64,000 nucleotides of DNA from Micromonospora chokoriensis (GTDB lineage Bacteria; Actinomycetota; Actinomycetes; Mycobacteriales; Micromonosporaceae), in NCBI RefSeq assembly GCF_900091505.1, contig NZ_LT607409.1, forward strand, positions 5,766,001 through 5,830,000, given 5' to 3'. This document shows positions 35,226 to 43,114 of the stretch, one piece after another (positions within the stretch are counted from its first letter, which is position 1; each line of letters starts with the position of its first letter). The notes beneath the pieces were generated by a model. It made no database searches. It was not told the origin of the DNA and was given only the letters and a program-made list of their open reading frames with translations. Position numbers and translations under genes: made by a program.

Positions 35226-35966
35226 ATGCTCATCGACGACCAGGTGCTGACGGACCGGGACGCCGTCCTGGGCGCTGTCGGCCACCACCCGTTCGCCCGG
35301 CACGCGCTCGGGCGGGCCACGCCGACGGCCGCGTACCAGCGCGACGGCGCCGTGCTCTGGTTGGTGGCGCCCGAGCACGGACCGGCCGGCTGCGCGATCG
35401 GCCCGGCCGAACCGACGCTGGAGATCTGTGTCGCGCTCGCCGCCGACGGAGTGCTGCGTCCGGGACAGCGGCTGCACCTGCCCCGGCACGATCGCGGTCT
35501 GCTGACCGGACGACTCGCGGTGGACGAGCACAGCGACTGGGACTTCCACTGGACGACCACGCCACCACCGGCCCAGCCGAACGAACAGCAGGTGGTACGC
35601 CTCACCGACGCCGACCTTCCCGCACTCACGGCACTGGTCGACGAGGCGTTCCCCAGCAGCACCTCCCGCCCCGGCGACCCGCGGGTGGTCGACTGGTACG
35701 GCATCCGGGCCGGCGACCGGCTGGTGGCGTGCGGCGCGGACCGCAGCCAGGGCGACCTAGGCTTCGTCGCCGGCCTCACCGTCGCCCCCGACCAGCGAGG
35801 GCGCGGCCTGGGCGCGTCCCTGACCGCCGGGATGACCCGGGCGCTGCTGGCGCGGCATGACACCGTGGGGCTCGGCGTCTACACGCACAACGTCGGCGCG
35901 GCCCGCCTCTACCGTCGGCTCGGCTACACCTTCACCCTCGCCCTCAGCTCGATCCGCCTCGCCTGA
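35226..35966 (+). CDS. GNAT-family N-acetyltransferase
   Basis: 246 residues. The C-terminal half is a GNAT domain: VAGLTVAPDQRGRGLGASLTAGM is the acetyl-CoA pyrophosphate loop (RGRGLG), followed by LGVYTHNVGAARLYRRLGY. The N-terminal half is a second, degenerate GNAT-like region. Substrate is unknown. The 3' 210 bases overlap, antisense, the C-terminal extension of the MFS gene. Confidence 0.85.
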   Translation: MLIDDQVLTDRDAVLGAVGHHPFARHALGRATPTAAYQRDGAVLWLVAPEHGPAGCAIGPAEPTLEICVALAADGVLRPGQRLHLPRHDRGLLTGRLAVDEHSDWDFHWTTTPPPAQPNEQQVVRLTDADLPALTALVDEAFPSSTSRPGDPRVVDWYGIRAGDRLVACGADRSQGDLGFVAGLTVAPDQRGRGLGASLTAGMTRALLARHDTVGLGVYTHNVGAARLYRRLGYTFTLALSSIRLA

Positions 35967-37322
35967 CCTGCCGGACGCGTTCGCTCGACTCTCGGCGGCG
36001 GGCACGGGAGCCGCGCCCGGCTCGACGGCCGGGGCCACGCCCGATTCGCCGGGCACGTGGGCGGCGGTCGGCTCGACGGCCGGAGCGGCTCGACGGCCGG
36101 CCAGCCAGGCGGGCAGGTAGAGCGGGGCGGCGACGGCCAACACCACCGCGCCGACCACCATCGCGGTCCCCACGCTGGTGGCCGCGGCCAGCGCGGTCAG
36201 CACCACCCCGCCGAGCGCACCGGCCGGCTGCGCCATCATCGAGTTCAGCGAGAGCACGCTGGTCCGGTACGGGCCGTCGACCTGCCGGTGCAGCAGCCCA
36301 CTGTGCAGCGGATTGGACGCGCCGTGCACGGCGTAGCAGGCCAGGTACGCCACGAGCACCCCGACCGGGCCGGCGAACAACCCCATTCCGACCACCGTCA
36401 CGCCCTGCAGGACGCGCAGCAGAGCAGCCCCCGGAGCGGCACCCAACCAGCGCAACAGCAGCGGAGTCAGCGCCGCACCCGCCGCCGAGGCGAGCCAGGC
36501 GGCCGAGTTCGCCGGACCGAGCAGCGCGGCGGCGCGGTCCGGATCACCGATCACCTCGGCGAGCCGGACCGGCAGCAACGACTCGAAGGTGACCATGCCG
36601 AAGCCCCAGAACAGCTCCACCGCCACCAGGGCCAGCAGCACCCGGGAGCGACGCAGCAGCCCGACCGCCTCCCCGATCATCCGAGGCGCCTGCGCCACCG
36701 AGGACCGCAGCGCCACGAACCCGGAGGCCGGCCGCTCCTCGACCAGCAGCAGCACCAACGCGACCAGAGCGATCACCTGCGCCAGAATGGCGGCGAGCAC
36801 GGGCACCGTCAGCGCGGTGACCGGCCCGATCGGACCCAGCGCGATCAGCCCACCGCTGATCAACGCGCCCCCGGCGATGGCCCCGCCGACCACGGTGCCG
36901 GCGTACCCCAGACCGCGCTCGTACTCCGCGTCCGGGTCGGCGGCCAGCGTGGCATCGACGTACCAGGACTCCAGCGGGCCGCTGTCCAACGCCCGGTAGA
37001 CACCCTGCAGGGCCCAGACGACGAAGAACAGCACGAACGAGTCGGCTACCGCGAACAACGCCAGCGACGCCAGGTTGAGCACCCCGGCGGCGAGCAGCAC
37101 CGGTCGTCGGCCGAGCGCGTCGGCGAGCCCACCGGTGGGCAACTCCAACGCCAGCACCAGCAGCCCCTGCGCGGTGCTGACCAGGCCGATCTGCGGCAAC
37201 GACAGGCCGCGCTCCTGCATCAGCAGGATCATCACGGGGATCATCAGACCCGTGGGGAGCCACCGCAGGCCGTAGAGCGTGAGGTAACGACCCCGAACCT
37301 GGCGTACGGTCAGCGCGCTCAC
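35757..37322 (-). CDS. Major facilitator superfamily transporter
   Basis: 521 residues; 12 membrane segments within the first ~405, with the MFS motif A-like GGLADALGRRPVLL after TM2. It resembles small-molecule/drug exporters. Residues beyond about 410 form a hydrophilic Ala/Pro/Glu tail; the last ~70 are encoded opposite the GNAT gene, so the native stop may have been lost. GTG at 37322 follows GGAGGAG and overlaps, as GTGA, the end of a repeat-borne 20-codon frame that links it to the ArsR-type gene upstream. It may export a compound sensed by that regulator. Confidence 0.85.
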   Translation of the reverse strand: MSALTVRQVRGRYLTLYGLRWLPTGLMIPVMILLMQERGLSLPQIGLVSTAQGLLVLALELPTGGLADALGRRPVLLAAGVLNLASLALFAVADSFVLFFVVWALQGVYRALDSGPLESWYVDATLAADPDAEYERGLGYAGTVVGGAIAGGALISGGLIALGPIGPVTALTVPVLAAILAQVIALVALVLLLVEERPASGFVALRSSVAQAPRMIGEAVGLLRRSRVLLALVAVELFWGFGMVTFESLLPVRLAEVIGDPDRAAALLGPANSAAWLASAAGAALTPLLLRWLGAAPGAALLRVLQGVTVVGMGLFAGPVGVLVAYLACYAVHGASNPLHSGLLHRQVDGPYRTSVLSLNSMMAQPAGALGGVVLTALAAATSVGTAMVVGAVVLAVAAPLYLPAWLAGRRAAPAVEPTAAHVPGESGVAPAVEPGAAPVPAAESRANASGRSGEADRAEGEGEGVAEPTVEAGRADVVRVDAEPHGVMPRQQRPGHPGGQGRAQAAPSLVGGDGEAGDEA

Positions 37323-37440
37323 GGCATCTCCTCCACTCGCGACTGCGGGGCTCGCAAACCCGGCTCACTCCTCGCGCTCACGGCATCTCCTCCACTCGCG
37401 ACTGCGGGGCTCGCAAACCCGGCTCACTCCTCGCGCTCAC
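37319..37440 (-). repeat. Tandem pair of intercistronic GTGA-coupled repeats (arsR-like|MFS)
   Basis: Two identical 59-base units fill the whole junction. On the minus strand each contains GTGAGCGCGAGGAGTGAGCC, then GGGTTTGCGAGCCCCGCAGT, then CGCGAGTGGAGGAGATGCC. Each encodes MSARSEPGLRAPQSRVEEMP from GTG (37440, 37381) to a TGA that overlaps the next GTG by GTGA (37381, then the MFS start 37322). The first GTG overlaps the regulator's stop as GTGA. GGAGGAG ribosome binding sites lie inside the unit before the second frame and before the MFS start. Confidence 0.9.
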
Positions 37441-38066
37441 CAGCGCTCGTCCAGTCGGGGGAAGCCCGCCAGGAACACATGCACGGGTTTCACATCCGAG
37501 GCGTCGACGTCGGCCTCGTCGTGCTGGCGGATGTCGACCGCGGCTTCGTCGCGGTAGCGCATCAGCACTGCCCACAGGTCGTCGTTGAGAGCACGTAGCC
37601 GGTCCGGGGCGAGCGGCAGCACCAGGTCACTCATGCCCGCCGCGTCTCGCCACGCCCGCGACTGGTGGTGCTCCACGGCCATCCAACGCTCCGCCAACTC
37701 ACCCATCAGCCGCACCTGATCCGCTTGGATCCACTGGACCGCTGCGCGCGCATCCGGGTCCTCGTCGAAGTCGGTGGGCTCGAAGTGACTCATGTCGTGC
37801 GCCGACTGCCACCAGCGCTGCCGCCCGCTGCCGCGGTCGGGGTCCTCGGCCACGAGCCCCACCTCGGCGAGTTGCCGCAGGTGGTAGCTGGTCGCCCCGG
37901 TGTTGGTGCCCAACCTCTCGGCGAGGGCAGTCGCGGTCGCCGGGCCGTCGATGCGCAGCGAGCCGAGCAGTCGCATCCGCAGCGGGTGAGCCAGCACGCG
38001 AACCTGCCGGGCATCCAGATCAACGCGGCGTGGCTCGGTACGGCCGTCGAGTGGCTCGTTCTCCAT
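37437..38066 (-). CDS. ArsR-type winged-helix regulator
   Basis: 209 residues. Residues 17-85 form a winged helix (VRVLAHPLRMRLLGSLR, then ATALAERLGTNTGATSYHLRQLAEVGLV), followed by a longer helical C-terminal part. No CxC metal site is present, so metals are unlikely ligands. It is followed through the GTGA repeat by an MFS transporter, suggesting a regulator-exporter pair. The region directly before ATG holds an array of TGCACA boxes (38070-38124), a likely autoregulatory operator. The stop codon lies in the repeat's GTGA. Confidence 0.85.
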   Translation of the reverse strand: MENEPLDGRTEPRRVDLDARQVRVLAHPLRMRLLGSLRIDGPATATALAERLGTNTGATSYHLRQLAEVGLVAEDPDRGSGRQRWWQSAHDMSHFEPTDFDEDPDARAAVQWIQADQVRLMGELAERWMAVEHHQSRAWRDAAGMSDLVLPLAPDRLRALNDDLWAVLMRYRDEAAVDIRQHDEADVDASDVKPVHVFLAGFPRLDERW

Positions 38067-38068
38067 GA

Positions 38069-38124
38069 GTGCACACTATTCCTGCACACTTCCTATGCAC
38101 AACTCCTGTGCAAAGAAAGTGTGC
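38069..38124. promoter_or_regulatory. Array of TGCACA boxes upstream of the ArsR-type gene
   Basis: TGCACA starts at 38070, 38083 and 38096, exactly 13 bases apart, then the inverted form TGTGCA at 38107 and GTGTGC at 38119. The stretch is AT-richer than its surroundings and begins three bases before the regulator's start codon. Such phased direct repeats usually bind a regulator on successive faces of DNA; the adjacent ArsR-type protein is the obvious candidate. Confidence 0.6.
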
Positions 38125-38132
38125 GTCAGATG

Positions 38133-38945
38133 TCACGGAGCCAAAAGTTCGCGCACCCCGCGCAGGCGCGTCCGGAGCAGGTCGGTGGCTCGGGCGGAGT
38201 CCAGGCGTACGTCCAGGGGTCGGGACAGTCCGAGGGCGGCCCCGGTGGCGGTCTTCAGCCCGGCCGGGTCCAGGCCCTCCCGCTCGGCGACCAGCAGACC
38301 CAGCTCGGCCCGACTCACCGCGTCCGGGCCGGCCACGTTGAGCAGCCCGGCGTACGACGAGACGACCAACTCCAGCACGGCGTCGGCCAGGTCGGTGACG
38401 TCGATCGGGCACCGCAGCTCGTCGGAGAACAGGACCGCCCGGCCGGCGAGCGCGTCCCGGCAGAGCTGGATCTGTTTGCTGCCCTCCCCCAGGATCAGCG
38501 AGGTACGCACCAGTGCCGCGCCGGGGTCGATCGCCCGCACGGCGGTCTCGGCCGCGGCCTTCGCGGCGCCGTACGCGTGCACCGGCGTCGGTGGTTCGTC
38601 GTCGGGGTACGGCGTGGGTCGACCGGCATGCAGGGCGTCGCTGGACACGTGTACCAGCCGGGCACCGGCTTCGGCGGCGGCGAGCGCCACATGCGCGGCC
38701 CCGTCGGCGGTGACCGCCCAGTCCCCGTACCGATAGGGGGTCCCCACCACGGCGTCCGGCCGCACCTCGGCGACCAGCGCGCGCACGGCGGGCCGGTCGG
38801 TCACGTCCAGCCGCCGCGCGTCAACCCCCGGAACGCCGATCAGACCGGAGTGGAACGTCCCCACGACCGACAGACCAGCATCGACGGCCCGCGAACACAC
38901 CGCACGCCCCAGAAGCCCGCTGCCCCCGACAACAAGTACCCGCAC
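38133..38945 (-). CDS. SDR-family dTDP-4-dehydrorhamnose reductase-like protein
   Basis: 270 residues. N-terminal VLVVGGSGLLGRAV is the NAD(P) glycine motif; HVSSDALHAGR replaces the usual SSDYVFDG, AYGAAKAAAE gives the YxxxK-like active site, and CPIDVTDLADAVLELV matches the RmlD C-terminal region. It probably reduces a nucleotide sugar or related ketone. GTG at 38945 is taken for its fit to the Rossmann start. A GATC-capped hairpin lies 22 bases upstream. Confidence 0.75.
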   Translation of the reverse strand: MRVLVVGGSGLLGRAVCSRAVDAGLSVVGTFHSGLIGVPGVDARRLDVTDRPAVRALVAEVRPDAVVGTPYRYGDWAVTADGAAHVALAAAEAGARLVHVSSDALHAGRPTPYPDDEPPTPVHAYGAAKAAAETAVRAIDPGAALVRTSLILGEGSKQIQLCRDALAGRAVLFSDELRCPIDVTDLADAVLELVVSSYAGLLNVAGPDAVSRAELGLLVAEREGLDPAGLKTATGAALGLSRPLDVRLDSARATDLLRTRLRGVRELLAP

Positions 38946-38967
38946 CTGAACCCACTCCCCCGCCAAC

Positions 38968-39021
38968 GATCAAGAGGTTTGCGTCATCTCGCTGGGCGAT
39001 GATGACGCAAACCTCTTGATC
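38968..39021. repeat. GATC-capped inverted repeat, perfect 21-base arms
   Basis: Arms 38968-38988 and 39001-39021 are perfectly complementary over 21 bases, loop 12. Each arm starts GATCAAGAGGTTTGCGTCA, the same 19 bases that start the left arm of the repeat at 44186-44245. It lies between the 3' end of aspS and the next minus-strand gene and could act as a terminator-like structure, though it has no T-run. Confidence 0.85.
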
Positions 39022-39045
39022 AACGACGTGAGGGCCGGGGTGCGG

Positions 39046-40851
39046 TCAGACCGGGTCGGCTACCGGGGCGGCCGGGCCGGCCGTTCCGGTGTGCGCCGCC
39101 GCGGCCGGCTTGGGCTTCGCGTCGATGCCGGCCTCGGTGCGCTGCTGGGCGGTGATCGGCGTGGGAGCGCTGGTCAGGGGGTCGAAACCACCACGGGTCT
39201 TCGGGAAGGCGATGACCTCACGGATGGAATCGGCCCCGGCGAGCAGCATGCACACCCGGTCCCAGCCGAAGGCGATGCCGCCGTGCGGCGGGGCGCCGTA
39301 CTTGAACGCCTCCAACAGGAACCCGAACTTGTCCTGCGCCTCCTCGGGCGTGATGCCGAGCAGGTCGAAGACCCGCTTCTGCACGTCACCCCGGTGGATA
39401 CGGATCGACCCGCCGCCGATCTCGTTGCCGTTGCAGACGATGTCGTAAGCGTACGCCAGGGCCCGGTCCGGAGCGCCCTCGAACCGGTCCACCCAATCGG
39501 CGTTCGGCGAGGTGAACGGGTGGTGCACGGCCGTCCAGCCGCCCTCGTCCGTACGCTCGAACATCGGCGCGTCGACCACCCAGCAGAACGCCCAGGCGCT
39601 CTCGTCGATCAGGCCGGACCGCTTGGCGATCTCGACCCGGGCCGCGCCCAGCAGTTCCTGCGCCTCCCGCGTGGTGGCGCTGGCGGCGAAGAAGACCGCG
39701 TCGCCCGGCTTGGCGCCGACCGCGTCGGCCAGCCCGCCCAGGTGCGCGGCGGAGAGGTTCTTCGCCACCGGCCCGCGCGCCTCGCCGGTCTCGGCGTCCA
39801 GCACCACGTACGCCAGCCCCCGGGCGCCACGCGCCTTGGCCCAGTCCTGCCAGCCGTCCAGCTCCTTGCGGCTCTGCGCCGCGCCGCCCGGCATCACGAC
39901 CGCGCCGACGTAACCGCCCGCGTCGATCGCACCGGCGAAGACCCGGAACTCGGTGCCGCGCAGGTACTCGGTCAGCTCGGTCAACTCGACGCCGTAGCGC
40001 AGGTCCGGCTTGTCGGAGCCGTACCGAGCCATCGCGTCGTGCCAGGTGATCCGCGGGATCGGCCGGCTGATCTCGTGCCCGGCCAGGTCCTTCCAGAGCG
40101 CCGAGACGATCGCCTCGCCGAGGTCGATCACGTCGTCCTCGGTGACGAACGACATCTCAATGTCGAGCTGCGTGAACTCGGGCTGCCGGTCGGCCCGGAA
40201 GTCCTCGTCGCGGTAGCAGCGGGCGATCTGGTAGTACCGCTCCATGCCGCCGACCATCAGCAGCTGCTTGAACAGCTGCGGCGACTGCGGCAGGGCGTAC
40301 CAGCTGCCCGGCTGAAGACGCACCGGGACCAGGAAGTCGCGGGCGCCCTCGGGGGTCGAGCGGGTCAGCGTCGGCGTCTCGATCTCCAGGAAGTCCCGCT
40401 CGTGCAGCACCGTCCGGGCCAGGTGGCTGGCGCGCGAGCGCAGCCGCAGCGCGTTCGCCGGGCCGCTGCGGCGCAGGTCCAGGTAGCGGTACCGGAGCCG
40501 GATGTCGTCGCCGGCCTCGATCTGGTCGTCCACCGGCAGCGGGAGCGGGGCCGCCTCGGAGAGCACCTCCAACTCGGCGGCGGTCACCTCGACCTCGCCG
40601 GTGGGCAGCTCCGGGTTCTCGTTGCCGTCCGGCCGGCGGGTCACCTCGCCGACGACCTTCACGCAGAACTCGTTGCGCAGCGCGTGCGCGTCCTCCTCGC
40701 GGAACACCACCTGGACGACGCCGGAACCGTCGCGCAGGTCGACGAAGATGACCCCGCCGTGGTCGCGCCGGCGGGCCACCCACCCGGCGAGCGTCACCGT
40801 CGAGCCGGCGTCCGCGGCGCGCAGGCTTCCGGCATTGTGGGTACGGATCAC
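39046..40851 (-). CDS. aspS: Aspartate--tRNA ligase
   Basis: 601 residues, bacterial type with N-terminal OB-fold (RRRDHGGVIFVDLRD), class II catalytic core (motif 2 YRDEDFRADRQPEFTQLDIEMSF; motif 3 GIAFGWDRVCMLL) and an inserted GAD domain. It charges tRNA-Asp. GTG at 40851 is chosen because GAGGAG stands nine bases before; a TTG three codons upstream abuts that site. The C-terminal 40 residues are a Lys/Ala/Pro tail beyond the usual end. Confidence 0.96.
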   Translation of the reverse strand: MIRTHNAGSLRAADAGSTVTLAGWVARRRDHGGVIFVDLRDGSGVVQVVFREEDAHALRNEFCVKVVGEVTRRPDGNENPELPTGEVEVTAAELEVLSEAAPLPLPVDDQIEAGDDIRLRYRYLDLRRSGPANALRLRSRASHLARTVLHERDFLEIETPTLTRSTPEGARDFLVPVRLQPGSWYALPQSPQLFKQLLMVGGMERYYQIARCYRDEDFRADRQPEFTQLDIEMSFVTEDDVIDLGEAIVSALWKDLAGHEISRPIPRITWHDAMARYGSDKPDLRYGVELTELTEYLRGTEFRVFAGAIDAGGYVGAVVMPGGAAQSRKELDGWQDWAKARGARGLAYVVLDAETGEARGPVAKNLSAAHLGGLADAVGAKPGDAVFFAASATTREAQELLGAARVEIAKRSGLIDESAWAFCWVVDAPMFERTDEGGWTAVHHPFTSPNADWVDRFEGAPDRALAYAYDIVCNGNEIGGGSIRIHRGDVQKRVFDLLGITPEEAQDKFGFLLEAFKYGAPPHGGIAFGWDRVCMLLAGADSIREVIAFPKTRGGFDPLTSAPTPITAQQRTEAGIDAKPKPAAAAHTGTAGPAAPVADPV

Positions 40852-41006
40852 GGCTGGCAACTCCTCATCGTGGAACAGTCCTCACCGGCATTCTGTCAGG
40901 GGTGGCCGTCCCACCTCCCGGGCACCCGCCAGGCCGGCGCGATTCGCAGGTGGGGCGGAGCGGCGAACCCGACTCGGCCGACGGACCGGCCGGTTAACGT
41001 GGCGAA

Positions 41007-41723
41007 ATGCGCGCCGTACCGAACTGGGCCGTCGCCACGGCGGCCGCCGCACCCCTGTTGCTGGTGACCGGCTGGACGGTCGCGGAGGCGCGGCAACCCG
41101 CCGGCTACGACCCGGTGCGGGACACCATCAGCGAGTTGGCCGGGCACGACGCCGTCGACGCCTGGATCATGATCACCTGCCTGGTGCTGCTCGGCTGCTG
41201 CTACCTGGCCGTCGCCGCCGTGCTGCACGCGGCCGGGCTGCCCAGTCGTTTCCTGCTCGCCGTCGGTGGGGTGGCGACCATCGCGCTCGTCGCGTTTCCC
41301 CGGCCCACGGTGGGTGGTTCGCTCAGCCACGGCATCGTGGCGACCGTGGCGGTCCTGGCCCTGGCCCTGTGGCCGGCCGGTTCGGCGCTGTGGCTGCCGC
41401 GCGGGCACGACACCGCGCACCCGAACCGACCCGAACCGCCCTGGGCGTTCCGCCGGGCCGTGGGACTGAGCGCCACAGTGGTGCTGCTCGCGCTCTTCGG
41501 CTGGTTCGCGTTCGAGGTGACCAGCGGGTCCCGCACCGGGCTCGCGGAGCGGGTGACGGCGGTGGCGGTCTCCCTGTGGCCCCTGTTGGCGATCCTCTCC
41601 GCCCGGCGGGCGCACCTGGCCTGGGTCGCCGGTGGCGTGACACCTGTCGGCACGGCTCCGGTCACCGGTGTCGTACCCCCGGATCCCCTGCGGCCGGCGG
41701 ACGGACCGGACCGGCTCGCCTGA
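41007..41723 (+). CDS. DUF998 membrane protein
   Basis: 238 residues with six hydrophobic segments (about 8-22, 52-72, 83-95, 108-126, 150-170, 185-200). The DTISELAG motif between TM1 and TM2 is typical of DUF998 proteins. Function is unknown. A Pro-rich cytoplasmic tail of 35 residues ends the protein. It converges on the secreted protease gene across a strong hairpin. Confidence 0.75.
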   Translation: MRAVPNWAVATAAAAPLLLVTGWTVAEARQPAGYDPVRDTISELAGHDAVDAWIMITCLVLLGCCYLAVAAVLHAAGLPSRFLLAVGGVATIALVAFPRPTVGGSLSHGIVATVAVLALALWPAGSALWLPRGHDTAHPNRPEPPWAFRRAVGLSATVVLLALFGWFAFEVTSGSRTGLAERVTAVAVSLWPLLAILSARRAHLAWVAGGVTPVGTAPVTGVVPPDPLRPADGPDRLA

Positions 41724-41742
41724 GCCGGCCCGCACACGCGGC

Positions 41743-41772
41743 GCGGGCCGCCGGAAACCTCCGGCGGCCCGC
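41743..41772. terminator. Bidirectional terminator between DUF998 gene and protease gene
   Basis: A perfect 12-base stem GCGGGCCGCCGG with loop AAACCT lies between the convergent stops. Confidence 0.75.
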
Positions 41773-41786
41773 GGTCGGTGAGGTGA

Positions 41787-42833
41787 TCAGAAGACGCTGA
41801 CGCCGTAGCGGCTGAGCGCCTCGGTGACCGGCTGGAAGAAGGTCGTGCCGCCGGTGCGGCAGTTGCCGCTACCACCGGAGGTCAGGCCCAGGGCCGTGGT
41901 GTTGGCGAACAGCGAGCCGCCGCTGTCGCCCGGCTCGGCGCAGACGTTGGTGCGGATCAGACCGGAGACCGAACCCTCGGCGTAGTTCACCGTGGCGTTG
42001 GTCGCGGTCACCGAGCCGCTGCGCAGGCCGGTGGTGCTGCCGGAGCGCTGCACCGCCTGGCCGACGGAGGCGTTGCCGGCGCCGGTGATGTCGCGGAAGC
42101 TGCCGTTGTAGAGCGACACGTTGCCGGCGGCGTTGGCCGAGTTGTTGTGCCGCACGATGCCGTAGTCGTTACCCGGGAAGCTGGTGCCGGTACGGCTGCC
42201 GAGCAGCGCGGTCTGGGCGGAGTTCGAGTACCAGCTGGCCGAGATGTTGGTGCAGTGCCCGGCCGTCAGGAACGAGTAGGTGCTGCCACTGCGCACGTTG
42301 AAGCCGAGCGAGCAGCGCCCGCCCCCGCCGGCGTAGATGGCCTGACCGCCGGAGATCCGGGTGCTCAGCACGCCGGCCTCGGCTTCGACCCGGACCGCGC
42401 CGTTGGCCCGCGCGGCGGCGGCCTTGACCCGCTCCAGCTTCGCCCCGGTGACGGTGCTGTCCACGGAGACGACGACCTGGTTGGTGACCGGGTCGCTCCA
42501 CCAGGCGGTGCCCGGAATCTTGGCGGAGCGCTCCAGGTCGGCGGTGGCCCGGTTGAGCTCGGCGGCACCGCGGGTGACGTAGCGGACGACGGCGCCGGCC
42601 CTGCTCGCCTTGCTGGCGGCGGCGGCGTCGGTCACCGTGACGACGGACCTGCCGCTGGCGTCGATGTACGAGCCGGCCGAGCGGTCGCCGAGTGCCGCGG
42701 AGAGCGCGGCGGCGGCGTCCGGCGAGGCGGCGGGAGCGGCCTGGGCGGGTGCGCCGATGAGCGCGCCGACGACCAGGGATCCGGACACGGCGACTGTGGC
42801 CGCGACGCGGAACGAGGACCTCGTGGGTCGCAT
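41787..42833 (-). CDS. Secreted S1 serine protease, streptogrisin family
   Basis: 348 residues. Signal peptide 1-32 (ends AQA), a propeptide with the streptogrisin alpha-lytic-type pro region (about 33-159), and mature enzyme from ISGGQAIYAGG (160). The catalytic triad is H193 (TAGHC), D223 (NDYGIV) and S304 (GDSGGS); paired cysteines lie at 174/194 and 298 with one further on. The enzyme would be exported, fold with its propeptide and self-cleave. ATG at 42833 has AGGAGG eight bases upstream. Confidence 0.93.
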   Translation of the reverse strand: MRPTRSSFRVAATVAVSGSLVVGALIGAPAQAAPAASPDAAAALSAALGDRSAGSYIDASGRSVVTVTDAAAASKASRAGAVVRYVTRGAAELNRATADLERSAKIPGTAWWSDPVTNQVVVSVDSTVTGAKLERVKAAAARANGAVRVEAEAGVLSTRISGGQAIYAGGGGRCSLGFNVRSGSTYSFLTAGHCTNISASWYSNSAQTALLGSRTGTSFPGNDYGIVRHNNSANAAGNVSLYNGSFRDITGAGNASVGQAVQRSGSTTGLRSGSVTATNATVNYAEGSVSGLIRTNVCAEPGDSGGSLFANTTALGLTSGGSGNCRTGGTTFFQPVTEALSRYGVSVF

Positions 42834-42930
42834 GTAACAAACCTCCTGGGCGGGGGAGCGGGTCTCGTCGTGGGGGACGACGGACCCGAGGGCAACCCGG
42901 CCGATCTGCGAAAACCGGCCGAGTGAACTG

Positions 42931-42946
42931 AAGTATTCACATACTT
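42931..42946. promoter_or_regulatory. AAGTAT-N4-ATACTT palindrome upstream of the protease
   Basis: A perfect six-base-arm palindrome in an AT-rich patch about 100 bases before the protease start. Read on the minus strand, TTGTCA lies about 16 bases upstream of it, so the palindrome overlaps the likely -10 zone. It may be an operator; no regulator can be named. Confidence 0.35.
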
Positions 42947-43114
42947 AAGATCATTGACAAGGCTTGGATTCGCCCGAATTTGCCGATCTTGGTCGGCCGT
43001 CTCGGCGCAACACCCCTGACTCGCTGGTGAACAACCACCGTCACACCGAAGTCGATATTCGTGCGCACGATCATCGATGCCTGCTCAATGCGTGGGTAGC
43101 GTCGGCGGATCGCC

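Noticed and set aside
37319..37440. Tandem units considered as an assembly duplication
   Set aside because: The same unit occurs as a tandem pair at a second locus with different flanks and slight sequence differences, and singly at a third, so a local assembly error does not explain it.
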